Origin: Nymphaea colorata
Taxonomy: Eukaryota > Streptophyta > Magnoliopsida > Nymphaeales > Nymphaeaceae
NCBI RefSeq assembly: GCF_008831285.2
Contig: NC_045138.2
Span: forward strand, 31,159,934 to 31,219,933
Direction: 5' to 3'
DNA: 60,000 nucleotides
Shown: in pieces, positions 27,211 through 39,821 of the stretch
Layout: each line of letters begins with the position of its first letter
How positions within the stretch are numbered: the stretch's first letter is position 1
Notes under the pieces: model-generated
Told to the model about the DNA's origin: nothing
Database searches by the model: none
The model's input: only the letters and a program-made list of their open reading frames with translations
Made by a program: the position numbers and the translations under genes

Positions 27211-29750
27211 CAAGCCCACCTTACCATCATTACTTCAAACTAAACTATCCTCAGTATTCCTTAGCCTAATGTTAGCAATGGACATTCCAATACTGATATT
27301 AAATTCACTTCAAAGTGCGAGATCCAGAGACCGAAATACCACGAACAAATTGCAGTACTTCATCGCATAGGTTGCGTGAGTGAAATGAAGAAGAAGAGGC
27401 GGACGTCGTGGCCGAGGTGGAGATGCTCCATTCGGAAGGGAGGCAAGGAAGATGGTGGTGGTGGCAGAAGGTGCTCAAACCCACCATGCCTTCTTCAACT
27501 AAACAAAAGAAACCAAAAAGAGGGAATTCGCAGATTTTTCATGAGAGAGGTGGAGAGTGCGGCGGCGATGACAGATCCAAGCGGAGTGTATCCAGTCGGT
27601 CTTTGGAGGGAGGTTTTACATTTCAGTACTTCTGGTCTAAGTAACTACAGATTGAAGCTTAAGTACCAGAAAAAGTTGGAGTTAAGTTCTTAAGCAAGAC
27701 AATGTTGAAAATGGATTTCGCATTGCACTCCACTCAACCCGCAAGGAAGGATTAGCTACCACCTTATTGAAATTTATAGTACGTTGCGTGCACAAACATC
27801 AGAGGTAAGTGAATAAATTTTAAAATAACATCGAAAAATCAAGGAGCAAAGAGAATTGAGTTCCTCAGATCTGAAAGGAATTTTGAGTTGCCCGTCTGAG
27901 AAATAGCTTCACAAGAAACCAGTTCTTATCTGTACGTAAATTTCTGGTTAAAAAACTCACAAATATTCAGTTCTTCAAGAATACCAATCGTAGCAACACT
28001 GAACTCAATCATGCAAGTCTTTCGATCTAACTGATTACCAAATTGAGCTAAAGACCTTCAGGTCAAGAAAGATCAAGAGCTTAATACTCGAACGTAATTG
28101 ATAGTGGTACGCCAAATATCAGGTTCCTAATAAAATAAAATAAATAACTCAATCCAATATGATTTTGTATCGTCAGAGAGAAAACGATGAGAATTAAGAA
28201 CCACAGTTAACACGGTCTCCGTAATTTATGCAGACCAGACTGACAGTTGTGGTTAAGGCTTTCAAGTTGAAGAAGGTTGACGAATTTAACATGTGAGGTT
28301 GAACCAGTCTCACCAATTACAATCTAAACGCCAAAAAAAAATGGTTTCCAACAGTGCTCTTTTAGATTTTTGAACACCAAGCCCACACTATGCGCCGTTG
28401 CACGTAAACTATGACGGTTTTAGAAGTTTCGGCTTCACAGATTCAATTCTGACCTGAATCAGACCAGGAGTTGACCTATTCTTTAGCTATAATGCCATTC
28501 CATCTAGGAAGGTTGATTATGACTTCATACAGTTCGCAAGAAAAAATATTTGTAGGTGCTTGCGACCCTTTTCTGGAGAGGATGCCTGAAACAGAGGTTG
28601 CGTTTGATCCCAGGGTATATTAAAAGGTGTATTTTGGCTGTGTTTTGAAAAGATCCTTAATTTAAATCTCCGCAACATAGATTTTAAATTTACGATGCAT
28701 GTTAAAAACTGTGGACTTAAAATTTGATAAGAGAGGTTCAATCTTAACTCTGTGGATCTGAAATCCTAGCATATTTGATGATGTCAGACAAATACAAACT
28801 AAAGGTGAGCATATGGTTATAGGGCCCCGCTCAGGCTTCGGCTTTAAATTTGTCTGTCGAGCTGGCCCAATGAATTATTTAAAACATTATATTATTTAAA
28901 ATATATATATGTTATTATAATTAATTATGTTTATATATTATATTAATATACAATTTTTATTATTACCCATTTTTAGTCCTTAGCCAGGCTGAAAGAAACA
29001 GGTTTACAAATGGCAAAAAGAAAGGCATGTTCTGACTGACCATTGGTAAACCGTAAATCTGTTTCGTCCATTATTTCTGTCCACTGCTTGGCCAACAGTA
29101 TCATCCACAAGCGTGTCGAGCCAGAAACTGACTTTTAGCTCTATGGTGGCAACACCTGGCTTTGAAAAATTCGATTTAGGGGAAACCAAGACAAATTCAG
29201 CTAAATCTAGTTTTACATGTTTAACCAGGTTTCAAGACGAATAAAGGTCCAAATACAAAGGCCTCTTAACAAAATCAGATTCGGATTGCGATTGAGATAG
29301 AGTCAACCAAAACGAATCCTGATCCACTTAACATAGGGTTTGACATTTGAGTGACATTTATATCTTAGTTATGGATTCAAAACTAGGAGACATATACAAA
29401 AACCACACATTAGATCTGAATCTGTACATAAGCTGCATCTGACTTTGACATCTGAGTCCAACTAACTACACTTATCTGTAACAAACAGAAATTTAAAAAG
29501 CATTTTTACCAACGTCATTCATTAGAGACGGGGTAAAATGCCACTATCATGTTAAATAGACCCATCCAACCATCAACAAAAATTTGGCCTTGCAGGCACG
29601 GGCTCCGCATAATTTTTCTGGCCAAAATCTTAGCTTACCCCCATAGTCTACCATGACTGAGGAAACAGACAAAAAGTTGGAGGATTCATCACCAATTTAT
29701 TGTTGTTGTAGAGTTGTAAACAATACAAAACACAAACACAACCATGAAAT

Positions 29751-29753
<3 letters not shown>

Positions 29754-29784
<31 letters not shown>
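29754..29784. repeat. (GA)n microsatellite
   Basis: This is a pure dinucleotide run of about 31 bp, downstream of the PGR gene. Confidence 0.9.
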
Positions 29785-29787
<3 letters not shown>

Positions 29788-30243
29788 CAGCCAATTAAAC
29801 AGCAATATCGCTTGTAGAGACTGGAAACTTATCTGCAGAGACCAGAAAGAATAATTTCTGAATTATCAAGATTTTCCTAATATTTGAAAAAGGTGGCATC
29901 TTTAGACCCTTAACAAGCTTTGGTGGTTCCACAAAATATAGGAAAATAATCAGGATCTGCTTTGCTCAAGTGATTCCATAGCGCCAGAAGATGATAATCC
30001 AGTATGCTATTTGATATTGGAAACCAGTGTCCATCTAAAACTGAAGAATCCTAGTGAAAAACTTGAGTTACAGAATAAACGCTTGCTTAAAAACATCACC
30101 CACTTAATAGAAACCTAAATCTCAAAGTATATCAATTGAAACTGAAAACATAATATTTCCAACGCTCAATGTTCATGCCCAGACCTATAAATATGGTCGG
30201 CCTGCCCACTTAGTGGTACAATTTCAAAGATTACAATGGTATT

Positions 30244-33200
30244 TCAGAAAATATAGAGACAGGCAATGGACGTGAGAAGAGTTGACAGTAAAATAGATAC
30301 AAGGTTAACACCATTGTTATCGAGTATATGTACACCCGCTATCTTCTTCACTGTAGGACCAGGCTTTCCAACAACCTACAACACAAAAACCATAAATTTC
30401 AAAAGTTGTATACTGGAAATGGTAATGAAAATAAGTGGGAATTATGTGAATGCTAGTTGTGAAGTTTATACAAGATTTGTTAATCTTGCCATGACAATTT
30501 CTTCCTTTCCATTTGACTAATCAAATATCAGGCATATCAAATTAGACACTATAATAACCAACCAACCAATATAAATCACTTCAAAGACACACAGACATGC
30601 ACAGATTATTTGTCACAATTGTTTGCACATGCGATCTAGTTTACTTTTAAGATTTTTCAAAATATTTTATTAAATCTGACCACAGAAGTGTCTGGATCTA
30701 AGGAACCCAACAAGTACCAAGGACTTTTTGTTGACCCATGATCAGTGGCTGAAAATGCATAAATGTTAGGCTCAAGAATCACAATGTTTTTGGTCGTAAA
30801 AACACAAGGATTCTTAACTTCAATCCTGAACACACTTATGTCAACAGAATTGGACTAGAATGGTTTGGACCACAAAGTGTAAACTAGACCTTATGCACAA
30901 ACCATTATAGCTTAATGATTTTACCAGGAAAATCTGAGGTATTTAGCAGCCCTCAGAAGTCTTCAAAGTTCTATTTTTATCAGGGAAACATCCCCTAAGC
31001 ACCATTTTATTTGCATGAGCAAGTCCAAAGATGTTCAATGCATTTTAGACAGTGAGGCTCACAATTCTCCAACACTAAAAAGAAGTCTGGACATTTGTGT
31101 ATGTGCAACTGCAATAGTCCCAGCTAGCTAAGCATGTCAAAGACCACACACTAGAACAGTGACAATAAAGACCCAATTTATCTAGTCCAAAGAGCTTCAG
31201 TTGAATCAATTTAAATATAATCAACCAGACCCAATATTTGAGTTAATCTGGTTGAACATAGTCAATCATAATTCATAACCATCAACAGGTATGCATGATA
31301 ATTGACCATAAACACGATTCTGCTGAAAAAGGAACATAGTTATTGCTCATATGTTTGTCTAATTCAGAGTTGTCATTTGTAAGATGCGACTCAGACATAG
31401 TAACAGCAAACTTATTAAAAAGACATCATGCAAGATAATTTTGCTCAAGCCACTACTCCAGCTTGACCAGGAGAATGCAGCAAAATTGGTTGTTGGAACC
31501 CATGATCAACGCAAGGAAGGAAAATCTAACCCTGGTAATATCAACCCGAAATGAGTCCATTATTCACCTATTACTGGTTGAGAGCTTTTAACATGATTAA
31601 AGACAACCTAAAGCTTCTCAAAGATCAACGACCTACAAGCAGGTCAAATATAATGATTTACTAATTACCCACCATAGCATACCGGAGTACACTTAACTTA
31701 TAAAAAAGATTTAACCTTCTTTATATCATGTTTAGCTCAGTTCATTTTACCAACAAATATTAAGCATATTTCATAAACTAGTTCAAATTACTTCTGGTAT
31801 GGGTGTTCCAAATATTGTCAAGCCCACCTTGTTTTCAAGAACTGTAAGCTTTTGATCTTCACTACCTTGAAAGTTGAAAATCATGATCTACAAAGGCAAT
31901 AAATGTTTAGCTAAGCATGCCTTTGCGCTCGGATCTAAATTCATGATGAGACTTATACAAACAGGACCATGTAGACCACCAACCATATTGCACGAAACTA
32001 CAAGTCTCTACTTGACATGCCTTTGTAATGCCATTTGCTCTCAACCAATATTACAAATATCATTTTCGGGTATTAAACGGCAAGGTTGTTCTTAGGCATA
32101 ATGTGGCAGAGTTGTTTTTCTAGGGAAAATCTCCAGAAAATCTCAGCAAGTTTTTAAAAAATAAAAAAAAATCCTAAAAATAACATGTATAAAATGTGAA
32201 AATAAAAATCTGGTGACTAAAAAAATGTAAAATAACGCACAAAAAAATGCAACAAAATGGAAAAACAGAAAAAAAGAGTTTTTTTCATTTTGATGTTTCT
32301 TCAAAAAATGTATTTTTTTCCCTTTTTTCGGCTTGAGATGAGCTTGGGCAACTTAAGCTTGATTCGAGTCTTGAAAAGCAGCTCGAGCTTCATTTCACCA
32401 ACTTGACTCAACCTGCTCAAACTTGAGCCTAGCTGGAGCCTGGCTCAGCTAAGCACAAATTTGAGCCCACCTCGGCTAAACCAGAACCAACTAAGCATTA
32501 CAAAAAAAAAAAAAGTTTTCGAAGAGAAGGACAAATACCACTTTGAAATGGAGGCCTCCTTTTGAAAAGCAAATCAGATGACCAGTACACCAATGGAGTC
32601 GATTACTTTTGATTCGAACTCAACTCACTGTACACCCTTTCGCACAGTTGATTTCAGTAAAGAATAGGTTTTGAGCACATGGATGTGATTTTAAAATGAC
32701 TATCAAAGACATAAAAAATTAATGGAAACACTAAAATCACCAAAACTCCATGTCGAGAAAATTTGTAACTTTATTTTTTGAAAAACAAGATACAAAGTAA
32801 AATTCCTAGCAAAGAAAACCATGCTTCTGCATCCCTAACATCAGGCCGAGTGAGAAGTGGCAAAGAGATGTAGAATAAAATCTCATGCAACGCCCCACTC
32901 CTGCCAGCACCCAAAGAGATTCAGCTGAGCACCTATGAACCATCATTGGGTGAAAGAATTTGGACAGTGAAGTCAAATTAAAATTCCAGACACACTAAAG
33001 CTTGTGAAAAATGTAGGCAGCTCTTTTACATACAATCATGGGCAAATGAACCCATTTGGTGAAAACTCAGGACAGCAAGCATGAGGAACATACAGCTGGT
33101 CTATTTAACTTTTAACAGCTGTAGACAGAAAAAACATGGATAAATACTTTACCTTCTTGCGGACATAACAGAAGCCACTAAACTGCATAGTCGCACCCAA

Positions 33201-36200
33201 GAGAGAATCAATAAGGCTACCAATAACCCCAGCCAACATACTGAGAGGCAAAACCAACAGCTGCTTCAGAGCCACATCCACATTACAACTTGCTGTAAGA
33301 AGTCCAACAAGAATGAATGTCAAGCCAACAACACTTCCAGCTGCTGCTGCAGCAATAAGACCTGATACAGTCACAGCCCCATTTGTACCCTTTGGGACCG
33401 TCTGAAAAGAAAGCATCAATAGGTTCAGAAAAGACCGACGTAGGGAAAAATAAACAGAAAAGCATATAATGTTACAGTGTTTTACTAAAAATTGTAGTTA
33501 GGTCATGTCACTTCAAGAACTAAGTGCCATTGATAAGAAGTGCTGTTTCTGCAAGCAGGAATTGAATGAAAGCAGTCTTTCCAAGCATGACATAAGTCAG
33601 ATGTGTAGATGAATTTGGAGCATCAGCAACAAGCTTACATTGAATGTGTAACTGGATACACATTTCATCCAACTAAACAAATTCTTCGCAGCAGTATAGG
33701 TTAATAGATTCGGTGATTTCTACAACACCAGAGAACAAATCCAGAATACTAGAATATGTGCACTTCTTTTTCTTTTTTCTTAACTTTGTCTTTGTCTTTT
33801 GCTTCCCTTTTATCTTTTACAATATGTTCATGCATATTTGTATTTTTTATTCATCTTTATATATGTCAGATGCAGAAAAATTAGTTTGTAAACTTCCATA
33901 GGGACATGACCAATGATTATGTGGTAAAGAATCATTTAAACAATTGTTAAAAATATTATTCTTAGGTTGTTACTGGCAAAGTTTTCCTGGATACTAATCA
34001 GAAATTTTCTTGTCCTCAGGAAAATCTTGGGAATTCAAAAATTGAAAAATACAAGAATAATGAATTTTGAGTTTCTGGAGATATTGTTACAAAGATATTC
34101 TTAAAAAATCAAAATAGTTATTACAATGTTAAAAGAGGCCTTAAAATATTAAAATTTATTAAAAAAAATTGGAATAAAACATGACAATGCCGCAACAAAA
34201 CTGCTATATTTTCAAAATATCATGCATTTTTCACCTTTTTCTTTCGTCTTCCCTCATTTTCAGTTTTTAATGCAATGTTTTAGGAAAAAATGGCAAGGTT
34301 TGTGACAATGATTTACACCAATATTATCTCATGTACAAGAACCTGAAAATTCATAAGTCATAACACATCTCATAAATCTGCTGAAATGCATCCATCTTTG
34401 TTTTAACATGATAACACTTGCTTGTTAATAAAAGCTACTTTACACATGCTATTCTTGAGAAACAAAAAACAGATGGCAGCAACTAGACATAATTTGAGGC
34501 AGTTCACAACTAAACCAAAAGAAAATCTGTGAATATCATGCTTACTAACTCTTCCTACATATAACCAATTTTTTAGTGAAGAAATGTGCCAAATTGGTAG
34601 AAAAAGCGGGAAAATCAGAACTACAATAGGAATTTATTAAAATATAGTGCTGCCCAGCTAAGTTATACATAAATCGATTTAACTTATCTGACCAATGTAA
34701 GAGACTATATGGTACCTTAAATGTTGTTATAAGACGAGGCTGCGCATCACTAAGCATCCCCAACTCTGATGACCAAGTATCTCCATTGCAACAGGCGTAG
34801 TGTCCAATTATACCACCCATTAAACATGTTACCAAGGATGATTCTTTAGAATCTAAGCAAACATCTTTCCAACCCGTCAAATATCCAACTGCAACCAACA
34901 GAATGGTTGCAATTCCACTGTTTGATAGAACCTGAATCCTGAAAGATTAAGAGATTTTGAAGAGAACATGATATGATGCTGAAGATAAATGAAGCCATTA
35001 TTATTGCTCAATCTTAAACATATAGCTGAGCTTTGAAGAAAGCTCAGGATTTGCTAGATCAAAATGACTAGGAAGGATTGAGAAGGCCACTGCATCACGA
35101 CAAACTTTCTGAAAGTGACATGATGCAGTACAGATGCAGGCCAGCTGACAATGCAGGAACATCTGCTGTGCCAGAAAGAGCAGGATAGTTGAATTCCCTT
35201 AATCATTGGCCCTTGTTATCTTTCAATATAAGATGATGGACAGAGCAAATTTTCAGAAGTCTGATTAATACTGAATCCTTGGGCCTTAACATAATCCTTT
35301 TCAAAAAAGAGAAGGGAGAACTAGAATAATCTGAAAATTTTAAACCACATTCAGTTACTTTTCATAAATGAGATCAAACTGATGGGAGCTCATCCTGATA
35401 AAATCTCCATTCTTCAGCTTATGTTTAACATGCATGTGTGCATGTAAAAGATACAGTGATGATATTGGTAGTTACACAATAAAGTACAATATGAGACAGT
35501 TTGGCAACCTCTGCAAGGATTTCATTTTTCATGTTGACTTGTTTACAAGAATGCTTCTGAACCCTGCACCAACTAGCAGAATTCTAGTGGTTGTAAAGCC
35601 TGCTGTAGACTGTGCAGTTTCTATCAGGTAAGGGAGGTTGGCTGGAAGAAGCAAGCTAGATAAACTCCCTGACTATTAGCATGATTCTTTTCTCTAGGAG
35701 AGAAATGCATTCTCATGAATTTAAAGAAGAGGTGGCAAAGCAATATCAACTAGCAAAGAATGCAATCGAGTCCAAATCATTATGGATGTGGATTTGTCAA
35801 ATTTGTTAAATTGGATGTACCCTAATTGTATAGTGGCTTTCAGAGATTTGATGAAAAACAAAATTTCATAACAAATTCATGGTGCAGTCTGCCGCTTTTT
35901 TTGTGTAAATAAATCCTATCAGAAAATTGTTGATTCAAAAGGTCTGAAGTTTGAACATTTTGTCTATATCTACAGACTGAAAAGAAGAACACTCAGTTCT
36001 TCTAGCAAGTTTCTTACTCTGGTGACACCTGTCATTAGTTCCAAAATTAGTAGTATCTCAACTACATTTGCCATTTTTTCAGCTCTATCATCACCATACT
36101 CGGCATAAATATTGTGGCTGATTCACGGTCATCATCTGCACTAAAACTATTCCCTTTCTGGACAATCATTTCATCCATGATTATAGGATACCTTTAGTTG

Positions 36201-36965
36201 TCCATTTACGAGATAATAATGAAAGGTAAAACAATGAAGGCGTATTGGGCCTTTATCCGATGCCTTTCTTTCCCCAGTAAGGATATCACCATGTGGTCAC
36301 TGGGCGGATTGAGAAACCGTTCCTGAAATCTTCCTTCACCTTATCCCCTGGTCTAGACCTTACGCAGAATTGTACCATAAATATGTAACTATGAAGTACT
36401 ATAAGCTTCATCTAGAGCTAACTATACCCGGCAAGGCCAGCCAGCACATTCTCATTCTCTGTCACACTTATTTAAAGTAGGCCAAAATATTGATTCATTG
36501 ATCTAGTCACATACTAGGAAGAGGAAAACAGAACAAGAACAAAAACAAGAAAGCATAAAAATAGAAAAGAGACGAGGGATATACCAATTACGCTGCCCTC
36601 CCACTTTGAATGAGTCATCAGCCCCGCGCTTCTTATCCTCTCCCATCTTCGTCAACTTCGAAGAGGTGAAAAAGAACGCCAATATAATCGCCCCAAATCT
36701 TATGAAACAAGAAACCAAAGGTAGGAATACTTCAATTCTCGACGATAACGAGACCCCAAAAAGTATAACTAAGAACAAAGGAGGAATACAACCAGAAGAA
36801 GCAGAAGACGCTCTCTCACCTGTAACTCGCCGCTATGTGGATCGACAGCACGAGAAACCCCATGAATGCGCCTGATTTGCTCAAGGACCCATGCTTGAAC
36901 GCCCTGATAGCTACCAACAAGGAGACGACGACAGCTATGGCTCCTCTGATCGCTAATCCCTCCAT
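30244..36965 (-). CDS. PGR: TMEM19/DUF92 family membrane protein, PGR-like
   Basis: This is a polytopic membrane protein of the TMEM19 (DUF92) family. From memory, the Arabidopsis homologue PGR is a plasma-membrane glucose-response protein. There are five exons on the minus strand: 36965-36820 (48 codons plus 2 nt), 36698-36585, 34938-34716, 33401-33153 and 30375-30244 (43 codons plus TGA). Phases join correctly (Arg and Trp codons are split across introns 1 and 2), giving 287 aa. Hydrophobic segments lie in AIAVVVSLLVAI, FLVLSIHIAA, FGAIILAFFF, ATILLVAVGYL, GLIAAAAAGSVVGL and LPLSMLAGVIGSLIDSLLGA. The family signatures ACCNGDTWSSELG and PRLITTFKTVPKGTNG are clear. An upstream in-frame ATG at 37034 would add 23 residues; I prefer MEGLAIRG. 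Intron 4 is 2.8 kb and carries repeat DNA. Confidence 0.93.
32150..32500. repeat. Low-complexity and CTCGAGC-type repeat inside PGR intron 4
   Basis: An A-rich block (32150-32330), with aaaaaa-tg words and then a T-rich inverted counterpart, is followed by degenerate text of the type ttgattcgagtc, gctcgagcttc, gagcctagctggagcc. This is a class of degenerate repeat also seen near 1 kb and 16.4 kb. No coding content was seen. Confidence 0.4.
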
Positions 36966-37849
36966 CCCCTCTCTCTTCTTCCTCGTTCCTCCTTCTCTGC
37001 AAGTTGCAACAGACCCTGGTGACGGATTTAGCATAGGAGAAGACCTCCCGCCATTTTCTTGTCAGCTTTCTTTTTTTCTAATTAATTTTCAATTAAATTT
37101 CTTTTTCAGTTATTTGGGATTCACAGTAACAGCTACCGGTTTTGGTAGTATGAATGCCAGGAAAAAATCGTCAGTGTCACTCTCAAGTGCATCCTTGAAT
37201 CAAGCCCCGGAGCTCGGATCCAAACCAAGAATTTCTTGGGTCCGTCTTGTTCTGGCCTGCCTGTTTGGATCCGGGCTCGGATTTGGAGAATCTAAACCGG
37301 ACCATCTCATTGTACCAAGATCCTAGATTTACTTGAATCGGTGAACTTTGTGGTCAGCATTTTATCTGGATTGGATTTGGACTGAAATTCAAATTTCCTC
37401 ACATGTTGGAATCTTTGTGTACCTTATTTTTAAAAACATTTATTTACATACCTAATTTCAAAAACTATAATTTTTCTTCTTCTTTTTTTTTCCTGCTCTT
37501 GATATCAACTTGAGATCAAGTAAAGCTTGTCTATTTGTCCAACCGAGCCTAGATTGAAGGACCTGGACTTGGCCCTGACCCGGTTTGTCTATGTCTCCAA
37601 ACCACATATTTACATATGGCAAACTAGAGAGGTGAGGGCTTCATATTTGGGTGTTGGCTTAATTTTTCTAAACTTATTTCTCTCAACTTAATCCGTTTCG
37701 AATGGACTCTCTCTCCTAGAATTGACTGGGAACATGCAAGAAGCATGTGCCTCCGTTTCTTCTTGGCCAAATATCTTGCTCACCAAAGCAGTGGTGATCC
37801 CAACAACTTCGGTCCAAGTCTTTTCCCTCGTTAAAAATGCCGTTGGTTG

Positions 37850-38090
37850 TAGGGATGTTAATATATTTGATCTGGATCTAATATCTGATCGAATTGTTCT
37901 GAAAAAAAAAATCGGATATGAAGAAAAAACCTTAATATTCGATTAAGAAGTCAGACCGGGTTCGATTTAAGAAAGGACATCAGATCAAATTCGGATTGGA
38001 TTTAGTTTTAAATAAATATCTTGTATCCACTGCTCTTACGTTTTGAAAAAAATCTATTCAAAATAATGTGAAATCGGACTTGTTTTGTGT
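37850..38090 (+). repeat. Copy of the dispersed GGATGT-ended repeat
   Basis: It begins gtagggatgttaatatat, then gatctggatctaatatctgat, an A-run, gattaagaagtcag, gacatcag, ggattggatttagtttt and ttgtatccactgctcttac. This is the same order as the copies at 3105 and 7095. The 3' half is missing. Confidence 0.5.
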
Positions 38091-38630
38091 CCAATACCCG
38101 CCTGTTCTAGTTTGGTTTAGTTTTGGGTCGAGCTGGTGTGAGTCAGGTCCGCCTGGCTGCGCCTATTTGAAAACTATAAAACCTATAATGTGTATTGCAA
38201 GTTAGAGTAATGCAATATAAATCACATATTAACAAATTTATCTTGGTAACAAGAATATAACTGCATGAACATGAGAAGGTAAAGAAGAAAATGAATGCAT
38301 ATTAAATGGGTGACAACAATTTAACAACAAAGATAAAACAAACTCTCAAATCCGGCCCCTCGCCCACAGGCAGCAAACTACGTGACCGGGTCCTACCAGA
38401 TATTATATCCAGCTGAGCCAAACCCAGAAAACAACAGCCCGTGTGTCAAATTGTGGATCAGTAACTGCTTCCAAAGGAGCATTAGTGACGGTTTATAGTA
38501 TAACAACGGTTTACAGTATTTTTATCAACGGTTTATAATGGCATCAAAGACATATTTTTAATTTTTAATCATCCGACGATTATTCAGAATATATTCAATT
38601 GTTACAAATTTTATTCTCAGGTTTTGAGAT

Positions 38631-38822
38631 TTGAAGGGAAGAACAAGCATGTCTGAGCATCGGATTCAGTCAACGTTGACAGCACACGTCTTTCCTAGAA
38701 CCAAGAAGCTTCCTTACCCGAACATCACAAGTTTCTTTCACTTTGAAGATGCCTTCTCAACTCAAGGATCATCATGCCTGGCTAAGCCAGAGAATCATCA
38801 GCAAGCGTTCTCTAGTTTCTAG
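38631..38822 (+). other. Unassigned open frame, possible terminal exon
   Basis: A 63-codon open frame ends in TAG. From the first ATG (38649) it reads MSEHRIQSTLTAHVFP and continues RTKKLPYPNITSFFHFED. It begins just after tattctcag, a possible splice acceptor, and its base composition is less AT-rich than the flanks. The first triplet of the frame is TTG, not ATG. I recognise no family and see no upstream partner exon. Confidence 0.2.
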
Positions 38823-39561
38823 AAAGAAATGAAGGCCAACTAAACAAGATCATTCGCTTACACTTGCTAAAATATATAATCACCCGGAGGAACAGCAGTC
38901 TTCAGTATTTCTCTGGTCTAGCAGTTAAATACAGCTACCCGTGAGAAGTTAAAATACTGAATTCCAGGGCAAATGATTTTCAGAAGTTTTTGATACCTCA
39001 TCTTGCTTGGAATTAATAATAATTCCTTCAACAATTCAAACTTAATAAATGCTTGAAATTATTTATTTTGTCCAAAGTTTTAGATCAGATGTTTTGCAGT
39101 CAGATCCACATACAGTTTAGATTTGAATACGAATTCCAATAGAAGTTGCACAGTAATAATAATCCCTTCAACAATTCAAACTGGGCAATTAACTGAAACA
39201 CCATTCTCTAGCATATTTTAAAATAATAAACTTAAAAAGCATTAGATCAAACTAGCCCCCATGACAGACAATAAGCCAATTTATAATGTACAGCATACTG
39301 AAGATTTAAAACTTGAAAACAAGAAAAAGGGTTTACATACAAGGGAACACAGAGAAACAAGCAAAACCAAACTACCAAAGCTCAGAAGGATTAAAAGTGG
39401 TATGGTTCCCCCAAGCTTGCATCCGAAAAGTGGTATGGCTTTTTTCTATCCCGAAAAAAAAGCCTAGTGTACAACCGAAGCACTAAGTCTCCTTTTAGAT
39501 ATGATATGAGGACGGTACCTGTTTGCTCTCTTACCAATGAATAAATGCAGTATATGTTATA

Positions 39562-39608
<47 letters not shown>
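39562..39608. repeat. (GT)9(GA)15 compound microsatellite
   Basis: A GT run passes directly into a GA run, about 210 bp beyond the stop codon of the TDRD3-like gene. Confidence 0.9.
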
Positions 39609-39611
<3 letters not shown>

Positions 39612-39821
39612 CGAAATATTTCAAAACAAGTGGAAGATACCACCTTGCTGGAAAGAGTAGGAAGAGAGGAAACATGGGGTTATAGAGCCTAGAGGACCTA
39701 CTCAAAAATTGCTACAAGGACAGGAGGGTCCAGCAAGGACAAGTGCTGCCGGTGCCCTTGCAACTCTTGCGACATACTTCCCAAATGCAACCTAAAAAAA
39801 TATCAATCACATGTTGTTCTG

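Larger units (their letters stand above)
24995..30243. other. Gene-poor interval between PNSB3 and PGR
   Basis: After the PNSB3 3' UTR (to perhaps 25300) there is no supported gene. Contents are a 55-bp tandem duplication (26085-26195), a zf-RVT LINE remnant (26640-27210), a GC-richer patch with open frames on both strands (27370-27690), and AT-rich low-complexity DNA around 28900. A (GA)n tract lies at 29754-29784. The patch at 27408-27644 encodes Trp- and Lys-rich text of no known family. Confidence 0.5.
36966..39821. other. Spacer between PGR and the TDRD3-like gene
   Basis: Both flanking genes run on the minus strand. The spacer holds the PGR 5' region (a T-rich patch at 37060-37110), a copy of the dispersed repeat (37850-38090), and a possible small open frame (38631-38822). 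A (GT)9(GA)n compound microsatellite lies at 39562-39608. The plus-strand 163-codon frame at 36835-37326 is antisense to PGR exon 1 and is rejected. Confidence 0.5.

Noticed and set aside
27376-27693. Overlapping frames on both strands, GC-rich (27305-27693)
   Set aside because: The translations are low-complexity (Trp, Lys, His or Ser runs) and match no family I know; composition alone can produce them.
36835-37326. 163-codon plus-strand frame
   Set aside because: It is antisense to PGR exon 1, whose structure and homology are clear.
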